From: CAZVFE01 sp964626405
GTDB lineage: Bacteria > Bacteroidota > Bacteroidia > Cytophagales > Spirosomataceae
Assembly: GCA_964626405.1 (NCBI GenBank)
Contig: CAZVFE010000014.1
Span: 1-31,075 of the forward strand
Reading direction: 5' to 3'
Length of the DNA stretch: 31,075 nt
The notes under the pieces were generated by a model. That model was given only the letters and a program-made list of their open reading frames with translations, had not been told where the DNA came from and made no database searches. Position 1 is the stretch's first letter; each line of letters starts with the position of its first letter. Shown here piece after piece: positions 22,724 through 30,726 of this stretch. A program made the translations under genes and the position numbers.

Positions 22724-24190
22724 TTGAAAACTATAATTTTGCCCTTTCATCTTTTTCCTAATTTAGAAATTTGGGATAAAAATAGTCAGATTTATTTAAT
22801 CGAAGAATTCCATCTATTCAATTTATATTCTTTCCATAAATTAAAATTAGTTTTGCATCGGGCAAGTATGCAATATTACAAGGATTTATTAATCAAATCT
22901 GGATTCCACGTAGAATATATCGAGTCAAACCAAAAAGAATCAAAAGTTGAAATTCTTATTGAAAAATGGCAAAATGAAAACATTGAAATAATTGATCCTT
23001 GCGATAATTGGATTGAAAGAAAAATAAAAAATGCTGCAATTAAAAATCATCATTCCCTTCGATTTTTAGAGTCTCCCTTATTTATAAACACAAAAGAACA
23101 ATTAAAAAATACTCCTCACCGTAAAAATTATTATTTCCAAACCGACTTTTATATCCTTCAAAGGAAAAATTTAGGATTATTAATGGATCAAGAAAAACCT
23201 TTGGAAGGAAAATGGACATTTGACACTGAGAATAGAGCAAAATACCCCAAAAATGAAATCCCACCTCCTTTTCTTCCCAGTGATGAAAATTCCTATATTA
23301 AAGAGGCAAAAGATTATGTAAAAAACCATTATCCAACGAATCCTGGAAATATTAATGGTCCCATTCTTTTTGAAATAGAAAGGAATTCAAGTAATAAAAG
23401 AATTCAAGATTTCCTCAATCATAGATTTCTAAACTTCGGAAAATATGAAGATGCGATTCTAAAAAATGAAATTGTTCTGAACCATTCTGTTTTAAGTCCT
23501 ATGATCAATATTGGACTGATAAACCCCCTTGATTTGGTAAAAGAGGTAGAAAAATTCGGACAAAAAAACAATATTCCTATTAATTCTACTGAAGGGTTTA
23601 TTCGACAAATCATCGGTTGGAGAGAATTTATTCGATGGGTTTATATCGAAAAAGGAAATTATCAACGAACAAAAAACTATTGGGGATTTAAAAGAAAAAT
23701 TCCTAAAAGTTTCTGGACCGGCACAACTGGAATTCCGCCAATAGATATTACTATTAAAAAAATTTTAAATACAGGATATTGCCACCATATAGAAAGATTA
23801 ATGGTACTGGGGAATTTTATGCTATTATGTGAATTTGATCCCGAAGAAGTATATCGGTGGTTTATGGAAATGTTTATTGATGCATATGACTGGGTAATGG
23901 TACCAAATGTTTATGCCATGACCCAATTTGCTGATGGAGGAACCATGACTACCAAACCCTATATTTCTGGAAGCAATTATTTAATGAAAATGAGTGATTA
24001 CCCGAAAGGAGATTGGCAGGAAATTTGGGATGGTCTATATTGGAGATTCATACATGAACAAAGAAATTTTTTTATAAAAAATCCGAGAATGGGAATGATG
24101 GTAAACCTTTTAAATAAAATGCCCGAAGAAAAAAAGAATAACCATCTTCAAAAGGCGAATGAATACCTAGCTAATCTGGACAAATTTTAA
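22724..24190 (+). CDS. Photolyase/cryptochrome of the DPRP (Fe-S bacterial cryptochrome) family, lacking cluster cysteines
   Basis: This 488-residue protein should be a flavoprotein for blue-light DNA repair, classically of (6-4) lesions, or for light sensing. The N-terminal alpha/beta domain runs from MKTIILPFHLFPNLEIW to about residue 125. The FAD-binding helical domain includes FIRQIIGWREFIRWVY (292-307), GYCHHIERLMVLGNFMLL (351-368), DAYDWVMVPNVYAMTQFADG (386-405) and TKPYISGSNYLMKMSDY (410-426), all landmarks of this family. Relatives bind a [4Fe-4S] cluster with four Cys. Here the whole chain has only Cys93, Cys353 and Cys369. The usual DYC..C...C segment reads DYPKGDWQEIWDGLYW, and the first ligand position is Pro in TGIPPID. 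The start is a TTG, matching where family members begin; the next Met is residue 49. It precedes crtY by 49 bases. Confidence 0.88.
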   Translation: MKTIILPFHLFPNLEIWDKNSQIYLIEEFHLFNLYSFHKLKLVLHRASMQYYKDLLIKSGFHVEYIESNQKESKVEILIEKWQNENIEIIDPCDNWIERKIKNAAIKNHHSLRFLESPLFINTKEQLKNTPHRKNYYFQTDFYILQRKNLGLLMDQEKPLEGKWTFDTENRAKYPKNEIPPPFLPSDENSYIKEAKDYVKNHYPTNPGNINGPILFEIERNSSNKRIQDFLNHRFLNFGKYEDAILKNEIVLNHSVLSPMINIGLINPLDLVKEVEKFGQKNNIPINSTEGFIRQIIGWREFIRWVYIEKGNYQRTKNYWGFKRKIPKSFWTGTTGIPPIDITIKKILNTGYCHHIERLMVLGNFMLLCEFDPEEVYRWFMEMFIDAYDWVMVPNVYAMTQFADGGTMTTKPYISGSNYLMKMSDYPKGDWQEIWDGLYWRFIHEQRNFFIKNPRMGMMVNLLNKMPEEKKNNHLQKANEYLANLDKF

Positions 24191-24205
24191 ACATAATTGC
24201 ATTTA

Positions 24206-24230
24206 AATAGTTAAATATTTTATAACTATT
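24206..24230. promoter_or_regulatory. Inverted repeat upstream of crtY
   Basis: AATAGTTA (24206-24213) and TAACTATT (24223-24230) are perfect 8-bp inverted copies with a 9-base spacer, ending 9 bases before the crtY start. It has no T-run, so it is more like an operator than a terminator. No TAnnTTTG element is seen in the 49-base gap. A related string, ATAGTTTAAATA, occurs before the rhodopsin gene (26319-26330). Confidence 0.45.
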
Positions 24231-24239
24231 ATACAATTT

Positions 24240-25388
24240 ATGGTTCCTCATGCAGAAATCACCATCATTGGACTTGGCGCAGCAGGCTTAATTCTGTTAA
24301 AGGAAATTTTAAATGATCCGGAATTTCAAAATAAAAAAATCCTTTTGATTGATAGTGGAGAAAGACAGGAAAAAAATTGGGCTTATTGGGCTCATTCAAG
24401 TAATTCTTTTTCGCATCTTTCATTAAAAACCTGGGAAAATATTGGATTTAGAGGACCGGCTTTGGAGGAACAAAATCATTTTATAAAACCATATCACTAT
24501 CAATTAATATCATCAAAATCTATATTTGATTACATGTTCAATACGGTAATCCCTTCCCATAAGAATATTAAAATAATCAAGGGAAGAGTAAAGGACTGTC
24601 ATATCAACCCCAGTGGAAATCATGAAATCCTACTTGAAAACGGAGAAAAATTAAGTTCTACCATCATTGGAGATTCAAGAATAGATCTAAATAATGGACA
24701 AGGCAAAATTGAATTGAAACAACATTTTTATGGAAAATTCATAAAAATTAAGGAATCCAAATTCAATGAAAAGCAAGCAATATTGATGGATTTTAATTTT
24801 CCATCCATTCAAAACACAGTTGGATTTGGTTATATTTTGCCTTTCAATTCCCATGAGGCATTTGTCGAAATAACTTTTTTTGATGAAAATCCATTAACAG
24901 AAGAGGAATATAATAAGATTTGGGAGCAATATTGGCATAAAAATCTAAATGGTCAAAAATATGAAACTAGCCAGGTAGAAATGGGTTGTATACCAATGTC
25001 TAATCGGTATTTTAATCAAGAAATAACTAATAATTATTTTAAAATTGGTACTGCAGCAGGTATGGTTAAAAATTCAACTGGATATGCCTTCACCAGAATG
25101 ATTGAAGATTCTAAAATTATCGTAAAATCTAAATTTAGTAAAAGAAGAATATTGAACGAATCCAAATTGAGGTTTAAAATTTACGATTCTATCTTATTAA
25201 ATATCATTCATAAGGAACCACATAGGGTAAAGGATGTAATGAATAAACTTTTTAGGAATAATCCAGGTAAACGAATTCTGAAATTTTTAGATGAGAAGAC
25301 CAATATTTTAGAGGAAATTTTGATATTTTCTAGGTTGCCAATACGCTTATTTTTAAACTATTTTTTTATAAATTTTAAGAAAGGATGA
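24240..25388 (+). CDS. crtY: Lycopene beta-cyclase
   Basis: This 382-residue flavoprotein cyclises both ends of lycopene to give beta-carotene. The N-terminus holds the dinucleotide motif IIGLGAAGLI (9-18), then NWAYWAHSSNSF (46-57), equivalent to the '.TW.FW' motif of CrtY. HEAFVEITFF (205-214) contains the conserved Glu at 210 of the active-site F.E.T motif. MGCIPMSNRYF and IGTAAGMVKNSTGYAFTRM are the C-terminal signature regions. It is a separate gene, not a fusion with phytoene synthase. The 4-base overlap with blh makes product and consumer coupled: beta-carotene formed here is the Blh substrate. crtE, crtB and crtI are absent from the window. A start at 24240 gives the usual length. Confidence 0.93.
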   Translation: MVPHAEITIIGLGAAGLILLKEILNDPEFQNKKILLIDSGERQEKNWAYWAHSSNSFSHLSLKTWENIGFRGPALEEQNHFIKPYHYQLISSKSIFDYMFNTVIPSHKNIKIIKGRVKDCHINPSGNHEILLENGEKLSSTIIGDSRIDLNNGQGKIELKQHFYGKFIKIKESKFNEKQAILMDFNFPSIQNTVGFGYILPFNSHEAFVEITFFDENPLTEEEYNKIWEQYWHKNLNGQKYETSQVEMGCIPMSNRYFNQEITNNYFKIGTAAGMVKNSTGYAFTRMIEDSKIIVKSKFSKRRILNESKLRFKIYDSILLNIIHKEPHRVKDVMNKLFRNNPGKRILKFLDEKTNILEEILIFSRLPIRLFLNYFFINFKKG

Positions 25389-26251
25389 AAATCTGGTATA
25401 AATATTATATTGGTACCCTTTTAAGTATTTTATTTTTGCTTACAGAATTAGTTGGAATACATTTCGATTATTCCCTTCAGCTTATTTTATTTGGCATAGG
25501 CCTAATTTTTTTGGGCATTCCGCATGGGGCAGGAGATATGATAATAGCTAGGGAAACTGCAAATAAGAAAAATATCCCATTTTCAAATTTGAATTTTTTA
25601 ATGGGCTACCTAGGATCAATGCTTGTTTATGGATTAATTTGGTATTATAATCCAATCCTTGGTCTCGGTATATTTATTTTAATATCCATATTTCATTTTG
25701 GAGAATTAGAAGATATTCAGAGTCAGAATTTATTAGATAAGCTTCCTATAAAATTATTAGTAGGTAGTCTTGTCTTGGGAATACTCATATTAGGACATTG
25801 GGAGGAATCAAAAAAAATTATAGATGAAATCGGATTTTTGAATCTAGACCTTATTCCAAATAATGTTATTAATTATTTTATTCTAGGATCCAGTTTATGC
25901 CTAATGGGTTTGGCCTATTTCAATAAAAATAATCTCCTGACAAACACTATTCTTACACTTATTATCGGATTAAAACTACCCTTAATATTGGCTTTTAGCC
26001 TATACTTCATTGCATGTCATTCTTTAAACAGTATTCAAAAAGTGCAATATTTTACAGAATTGAATTATAAACAACTATTTTTAAAATTATTTCCTTTTAC
26101 TCTTTCCACTTTTATTCTTTTTATTCTTTATCTATTTTTTTATGATGGGTCTAAATTACTGATAACCAACATCTTTATTTTTATATCCATCATAACTTTT
26201 CCACATTTTTTTATTATGCATAAAATGTTGGCTCAGATTGAATCAAGGTAG
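25385..26251 (+). CDS. blh: Beta-carotene 15,15'-dioxygenase, Brp/Blh family
   Basis: This 288-residue membrane enzyme cleaves beta-carotene at the central double bond to two retinal molecules. The chain is almost entirely hydrophobic helices. The metal-binding signature GIPHGAGD (44-51) opens the family, followed by ISIFHFGELED, the conserved FIACHSLNSI and, near the end, ITFPHFFIMHKM, whose histidines are expected to hold iron. GIPHGAGD differs slightly from the common 'G.PHGA.DH' pattern at the last position. The position between crtY and the rhodopsin gene strongly supports the role of supplying the opsin's chromophore. No intrinsic terminator is seen directly after it. Confidence 0.93.
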   Translation: MKIWYKYYIGTLLSILFLLTELVGIHFDYSLQLILFGIGLIFLGIPHGAGDMIIARETANKKNIPFSNLNFLMGYLGSMLVYGLIWYYNPILGLGIFILISIFHFGELEDIQSQNLLDKLPIKLLVGSLVLGILILGHWEESKKIIDEIGFLNLDLIPNNVINYFILGSSLCLMGLAYFNKNNLLTNTILTLIIGLKLPLILAFSLYFIACHSLNSIQKVQYFTELNYKQLFLKLFPFTLSTFILFILYLFFYDGSKLLITNIFIFISIITFPHFFIMHKMLAQIESR

Positions 26252-26262
26252 ATTTTGGGATA

Positions 26263-26314
26263 ATTTCAATATTTTGTTTAACTTTTTTATAAAATAAATT
26301 AAACAAATTGAAAT
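26263..26314. repeat. Long imperfect inverted repeat in the rhodopsin 5' region
   Basis: ATTTCAAT (26263-26270) and TTGTTTAA (26274-26281) are mirrored by TTAAACAA (26299-26306) and ATTGAAAT (26307-26314). This gives 16 bp of perfect pairing with one 3-base bulge and a 17-base AT-rich loop. No T-run follows, so it is not a typical terminator. It begins 12 bases after the blh stop. Confidence 0.6.
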
Positions 26315-26372
26315 ATTTATAGTTTAAATAGTACAAAATTAAACAAACAGATTTTCTTAATTAATTAAACAT
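26298..26372 (+). repeat. Three direct copies of ATTAAACA before the rhodopsin start
   Basis: ATTAAACAA occurs at 26298-26306 and 26338-26346, and ATTAAACAT at 26364-26372. An inverted copy, TTGTTTAA, lies at 26274-26281. In DNA this AT-rich some recurrence is expected, but the cluster lies wholly in the 128-base 5' region of rhodopsin. No clean TAnnTTTG promoter is present here; TAGTTTAA at 26320-26327 is the nearest match. Confidence 0.4.
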
Positions 26373-26379
26373 TAAAATT

Positions 26380-27120
26380 ATGAGTACACTACAAGTATTA
26401 TTAGATGGAGCGCTTCAAGCGGGCGATTACATCGGATTTACCTTTTTCACAGGGTACATGTCAATGTTGGCAGCGTCAATTTTCTTTATAGTTGAACGCA
26501 GCACTGTAAGTGATAAGTATAAGACATCTTTACTTATCTCTGCATTAATTACGTTTATAGCGGCAGTACATTATTTCTACATGAGAGGTGTATGGTTAGA
26601 AACTCACACATCACCAACTCAATTCCGTTACATTGACTGGACCCTTACGGTACCTTTAATGTGTATTGAGTATTTCTTAATTTTAAAACCAGCGGGTGCT
26701 AAAGGTGGAATGTTAACAAGATTATTGTTTGGTTCCATTGTAATGTTAGTTGCTGGTTACATTGGAGAGGCAGTATCACCTGAATCAAACGTAATGTGGG
26801 GAATTATTTCTACAGTCGGTTGGGCGATCATCATCTATGAAATTTACATGGGTGAGGCTTCTAAATTAGCTGCTGAATCGAAAGATGAGCATGTTAAAAC
26901 AGGATACAAAATTATGCGTTGGTTTACATTAGTAGGTTGGGCAATTTATCCAATCGGATACATGATGTTACCAGGAAACTTATTAGCAGGATTAGCTGCA
27001 GGTGCAGATTTATCACAATCTTCTCCAGTAGATTTAGCTTATAATATTGCGGATGCAATCAACAAAATTGGATTTGGTTTGGTAGTTTACTCTATTGCAA
27101 AAGGAGCATCATCCAAATAA
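26380..27120 (+). CDS. Green-absorbing proteorhodopsin, light-driven proton pump
   Basis: This seven-helix retinal protein of 246 residues sits in the inner membrane and exports protons under light. Helix C reads FRYIDWTLTVPLMCIEYFLI. Asp86 is the Schiff-base counterion and primary acceptor, Thr90 the middle residue and Glu97 the cytoplasmic donor, giving the D-T-E proton-pump motif. The spectral tuning position (8 after the Asp) is Met94, which predicts green absorption; blue forms have Gln. His64 matches the conserved helix-B histidine that pairs with the counterion. Helix G, NIADAINKIGFG, supplies the second counterion Asp225 and the retinal lysine Lys229. crtY and blh upstream make its retinal. 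Codons in this gene are visibly less AT-biased than in its neighbours, as expected for a strongly expressed gene. A strong terminator follows. Confidence 0.97.
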   Translation: MSTLQVLLDGALQAGDYIGFTFFTGYMSMLAASIFFIVERSTVSDKYKTSLLISALITFIAAVHYFYMRGVWLETHTSPTQFRYIDWTLTVPLMCIEYFLILKPAGAKGGMLTRLLFGSIVMLVAGYIGEAVSPESNVMWGIISTVGWAIIIYEIYMGEASKLAAESKDEHVKTGYKIMRWFTLVGWAIYPIGYMMLPGNLLAGLAAGADLSQSSPVDLAYNIADAINKIGFGLVVYSIAKGASSK

Positions 27121-27143
27121 AAAATTAGTTTAATTTTTGTTTT

Positions 27144-27178
27144 AAAAACCTACTTCTGGATGGGAAGTAGGTTTTTTT
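27144..27178. terminator. Bidirectional intrinsic terminator
   Basis: CCTACTTC (27149-27156) pairs with GAAGTAGG (27164-27171) around a 7-base loop, and flanking A and T runs extend the stem to 13 bp. Seven T follow on the plus strand, ending the rhodopsin transcript. On the minus strand the hairpin is followed by five T and lies at the stop of the short-chain dehydrogenase gene, so it can serve both convergent units. Confidence 0.92.
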
Positions 27179-27950
27179 ATTTATATAGGGAAAGTGTAAG
27201 ACGTTCTACAATTGATTTTGGCAACCATTTTGCCATTATTGCCCCAAATTGATTAATAATTCCAATTATTTTTTCAGGTTTTTTATTAAACATGGCCTTT
27301 ACAGAAATTCTTGCGACATCTTCGGCAGACATAGCCACTGATCTGGCGGCCTTATCAATTTTTTCTGGAACATTTGCTGATTCATTAAAATTGGTAATGG
27401 TTGGGCCCGGTGAAGTCGCGGTCACGAATAAACCTCTTTTCTTCCATTCATTATATATTCCTCGCGAAAAAGATAATACGAATGATTTAGTGGCTGCATA
27501 AACAGTAAGATAGGGTACGGACTGATAAGCAGAAGAGGATGCGATATTTAATATATGCGCATCCCCTTTTCCTATTAATGCTGGGTAAAAATAATTGCAT
27601 AAACTGATTAGTGACTGACAATTTAATTGAATCATTTTCAAATATTCTTCATTTGAATAGGATTCAAACTTTCCCACTAAACCCGAACCTGCATTATTTA
27701 CTAAAATTCTTATATCAACTTTTTGATCTATAGCCCAATTAAAAAGCTTTTCAGCTCCCTTTGGGTCAGCTAGATCAGAGCCTATAAATTTAACATCAAT
27801 TTGATATTCTCTTTCTAGGGTTTCAGCTAACTGTTTTAAATCATATAAATTTCTTCCACTTAATAAAAGGTTATAGTTACGCTTTGCCAATTCAAAAGCA
27901 ATTGCTTTACCTATACCTTTACTTGCTCCGGTTATTACTGCGTATTTCAT
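27177..27950 (-). CDS. Short-chain dehydrogenase/reductase
   Basis: This 257-residue classical SDR is an NAD(P)(H)-dependent oxidoreductase in the cytoplasm. The Rossmann glycine motif TGASKGIG is at 7-14, NNAG at 85-88, the catalytic Ser in ASSSAYQS (about 138-140) and YAATK with Tyr151 and Lys155. Ser9 and Lys11 with Arg33 (SGRN) favour NADPH. The C-terminal part (TSPGPTITNFN, then KPEKIIGIINQFGAIMAKWL) resembles the DltE/YqjQ-like group of unknown substrate. It lies 40 bases downstream of the TPR gene on the same strand and may be cotranscribed. The stop codon lies within the T-run of the shared terminator. Confidence 0.9.
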   Translation of the reverse strand: MKYAVITGASKGIGKAIAFELAKRNYNLLLSGRNLYDLKQLAETLEREYQIDVKFIGSDLADPKGAEKLFNWAIDQKVDIRILVNNAGSGLVGKFESYSNEEYLKMIQLNCQSLISLCNYFYPALIGKGDAHILNIASSSAYQSVPYLTVYAATKSFVLSFSRGIYNEWKKRGLFVTATSPGPTITNFNESANVPEKIDKAARSVAMSAEDVARISVKAMFNKKPEKIIGIINQFGAIMAKWLPKSIVERLTLSLYK

Positions 27951-27990
27951 AACCTTAAATTAGGAATTTTTTTTTGAAAAAATGGAGGAA

Positions 27991-29697
27991 TTATTTACCT
28001 ACTTCTTCAGTTTTTTCCTTTGATGCAAAATGCTCTAAAATTTGGGCATCATCTGGTTTAATTTCAAGGGCAAGTTTAAAATAATCATCTGCCTTATTCT
28101 CATCTTCACCAATACCTAAATAATAACCACCCAATGCTTTATATGACTCAAATAATTGGTTATCATCCACTTTAAAGGAAGAAGAGTTTTCGGCTTTTAA
28201 TTCATTTACAACACGAATAAAATCTGTATAAAAAGGAGCCCAGATACCTTTGGATTCAAAATCAATTAAACGATTTACTCTTGCTCTAGAAATATAGAAT
28301 GGAGGCCATTTCGGATTAACTTCAATTGCTGAAGAAAAGAAATTATCTGATTTGGCACCTAATTCTAATCGTTTAGCCGAATCAGCTTGATCAGTATAAG
28401 CAGTTGCATAATAATAATCCAAACCTACTCTGAAATAATCTCCAGAACCGATAGTTTCTTTTCTATCATTTTTCCATGAAATCATTTTTTCCCCATATTT
28501 TCCAGCATTTAGGAAATCTTTTTTCTTGAAATAGATTTCATGAATAATTGAATACACATTATTATTGGTATCAAGAGGGGCTGCTAAATCGTAATAAACA
28601 ATAGCCAAAGAATCTTGGCCTAGGCCCTGATAAGCCTTACCAAAATAAAAATCATCTAAATAATAAGGTTTAACAGCCTCTTTTTTCATTAACTCTAGAT
28701 TCCCTAAACCTTCTTGATAATTCCCTAATTCAACATTTGAATATCCCTTCATTCTAGAAATATCCGTATCCTTTACTCCCAAAGCTTCGGCTTTTTGAGT
28801 GTAATCCATAGAACCTTGATAATCCTTTGATAGGAATAAAAGCTTTGCAGTTTCTAGGATATCAGAAGGACTAGGCTCAGAGAATTTCAAATATTTTCTA
28901 AAGAAGGAAGCGGCGTTTTTATATTGAGCACCGATAATCAAATATTCTCCGTATTTTTTTATTGCAGGAGCAAAAGTGGAATCAGCCTCTAATACTTCCT
29001 TATAACGTGCTTGAGTTTCTTTATAATTCTTTCCTCTCAAATATACAGATGCAATTTTAGTTTTAACTTCTAAATTATCTGGCTGCATACGTACTACTTG
29101 TTCATAGGCAGAAACAGCATCTCCACCATTATTCATAATAAGAAAAGCATCCCCTTTTACTTCATAATGTTCAGGCAATAAATTTGGGAATTTCTTAGAA
29201 ATTTTGGTTTCTAAAAGACCAATTAATCGTAAAGCCTCACCTGGATCATTATTTCTTAATTTATCATCTTGTCCTAATTCATAAAACATTTCATAGGCTT
29301 CTGCAATACGATAAATAACATCTATATCTCGTTCTTTGGTATCAGCTAAAATTTTATCAAATTTTGGTTTTGCCTCTTCAACTTTTCCCTTGCCAACCAA
29401 TACGGCTGCCATTCCTACTTGATTCAGTGGATAATCTCCTTTTGAATCCAATTCTATTCCTTTTTCAAAGGCTTTAGATGCAGCTTCAAAATCACGAATT
29501 TGAAGATTAAAATTCCCTAAATAAAAATAATTTTCAGGACTTGGGTTTGAATTAACTAAATTTTCAAAAAAAGTTTTTGCTTTAACAGGTTGATCACGAT
29601 ATAATAAATCGAAACCCTCTTTTGCAGGATTTTGTGCAAATACAATTACTGTACTTAATATTAAGGCGATTGTCAACCCTATCTTCACTCTAGACAT
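27991..29697 (-). CDS. Secreted tetratricopeptide repeat protein
   Basis: The protein has 568 residues with a Sec signal peptide (MSRVKIGLTIALILSTVIVF, cleaved near AQN). Most of the rest is TPR-like helical hairpins. Clear units include PENYFYLGNFNLQIRDFEAA, a repeat near AVSAYEQVVRMQPDNLEVKT, the following NYKETQARYKEVLEADSTFA, and the C-terminal EDENKADDYFKLALEIKPDD. It is a periplasmic scaffold candidate with no catalytic motif. In Bacteroidota, genes of this type follow a PstS-like lipoprotein in ExbB-ExbD-TonB clusters, which agrees with the genes seen to its right. A 93-base AT-rich gap separates it from the PstS-like gene, so it may have its own promoter; no clean consensus was found. 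Confidence 0.85.
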   Translation of the reverse strand: MSRVKIGLTIALILSTVIVFAQNPAKEGFDLLYRDQPVKAKTFFENLVNSNPSPENYFYLGNFNLQIRDFEAASKAFEKGIELDSKGDYPLNQVGMAAVLVGKGKVEEAKPKFDKILADTKERDIDVIYRIAEAYEMFYELGQDDKLRNNDPGEALRLIGLLETKISKKFPNLLPEHYEVKGDAFLIMNNGGDAVSAYEQVVRMQPDNLEVKTKIASVYLRGKNYKETQARYKEVLEADSTFAPAIKKYGEYLIIGAQYKNAASFFRKYLKFSEPSPSDILETAKLLFLSKDYQGSMDYTQKAEALGVKDTDISRMKGYSNVELGNYQEGLGNLELMKKEAVKPYYLDDFYFGKAYQGLGQDSLAIVYYDLAAPLDTNNNVYSIIHEIYFKKKDFLNAGKYGEKMISWKNDRKETIGSGDYFRVGLDYYYATAYTDQADSAKRLELGAKSDNFFSSAIEVNPKWPPFYISRARVNRLIDFESKGIWAPFYTDFIRVVNELKAENSSSFKVDDNQLFESYKALGGYYLGIGEDENKADDYFKLALEIKPDDAQILEHFASKEKTEEVGK

Positions 29698-29790
29698 AAT
29701 TAATAAAGTTTAAGGTAAATTTAAGGTTGTAAAAATAATATAAAAAATTTAAATAATTAAAATAAAAATACAAAATAAAAACCTCTAAGT

Positions 29791-30726
29791 TTAATTAATT
29801 GTGTATTGTCTAATATTAATTGGCCGCGTAAGGGGGATTAAACCAAATTTCAATACAATTAATTGTCCCATATCTCCGGTACTATAATTTACAAATCCAG
29901 TACCCAGGCCCATATGTCCTTCCTTAATGATAATTTTCAATTCTCTTCTTAGGGGATATAATTTTAGGGCTAAATTATAGCCAAATGGTTGATAGTATTC
30001 ATTTTTAGGTTTTGATGCATCTTCTGCAACGGAAAGAACATTCACAGAACGAATAAACTGAAGAGATTGGGGGTTATCTCCGTCTGAAATCCAATTGGAT
30101 CCGATTAAACCAATTGCCTGAGGAATATCTTTTACATAATTAATAACTTCTTCATTGGATCCTGCCTCATAGATATTCAATTTATCTTTATTGGATAGAC
30201 CGAATTTATCAAGAAGAAAACGAAGGTTACTTGAATTACCCTTATCTACAACCAAAACAATTTTACCATTTGTTTTTTTAGCACCTAATTCTTTCCAAGT
30301 GGTGATTTCTCCTTTTAGTATACCAGATAATTGATCCAGATTAATTAAAGTATCGGTATTGGTTTTTCCAGTAATCAAGGCGATACCATCCATCGCAAAT
30401 TTAAAACTACGGTATTTTATGCCATCGAGATTGAAATTCTCCATTTCTTTTTCATCCAAATCTCGGGATATTACAATACCGCGAACGCGGTCATTTAATA
30501 ATTCTGCTACAGCCTCATTTTCTGGAAATTCTACCATATTTATTTTAGTATACTGATAAATATTTTCGAAGGCTTTAATTTCGGCATTGACGATGGGTGC
30601 AAAGGATTGGTCTACAGCAATGGTAATTTCTCCAGAAGCTGGTCCGTCCAATTCTTTGGAATTCGTTTTTCCACAGGAGGAAATAAAAACGGAAAGAATA
30701 CCAAGGATAAATAATTTAGTTTTCAT
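29791..30726 (-). CDS. PstS-like substrate-binding lipoprotein
   Basis: The protein has 311 residues from the ATG at 30726 (MKTKLFILGILSVFISSCGK), a lipoprotein signal with Cys at the end of ISSC. A start six bases upstream (30732) is equally possible. The body follows the PBP-like fold of phosphate-binding PstS: GEITIAVDQSFAPIVNAEIK, then a middle part LSGILKGEITTWKELGA and GKIVLVVDKGNSSNLRFLLD with the ligand-loop Ser/Asn residues. The lipid anchor and the lack of PstC, PstA or PstB neighbours argue against a standard phosphate transporter. The neighbours are a small membrane protein and a probable TonB. It overlaps the upstream small gene by 11 bases. The true ligand is unknown. Confidence 0.82.
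   Translation of the reverse strand: MKTKLFILGILSVFISSCGKTNSKELDGPASGEITIAVDQSFAPIVNAEIKAFENIYQYTKINMVEFPENEAVAELLNDRVRGIVISRDLDEKEMENFNLDGIKYRSFKFAMDGIALITGKTNTDTLINLDQLSGILKGEITTWKELGAKKTNGKIVLVVDKGNSSNLRFLLDKFGLSNKDKLNIYEAGSNEEVINYVKDIPQAIGLIGSNWISDGDNPQSLQFIRSVNVLSVAEDASKPKNEYYQPFGYNLALKLYPLRRELKIIIKEGHMGLGTGFVNYSTGDMGQLIVLKFGLIPLTRPINIRQYTIN

Noticed and set aside
26263..26314. The inverted repeat after blh as an intrinsic terminator
   Set aside because: The stem is AT-rich with a bulge and is not followed by a T-run, so it does not fit; it is reported as a repeat of unknown role.
29698..29790. Promoter for the TPR gene
   Set aside because: The gap is very AT-rich, but no minus-strand TAnnTTTG with the right spacing was found; partial matches (TATTTTG) are one base short.
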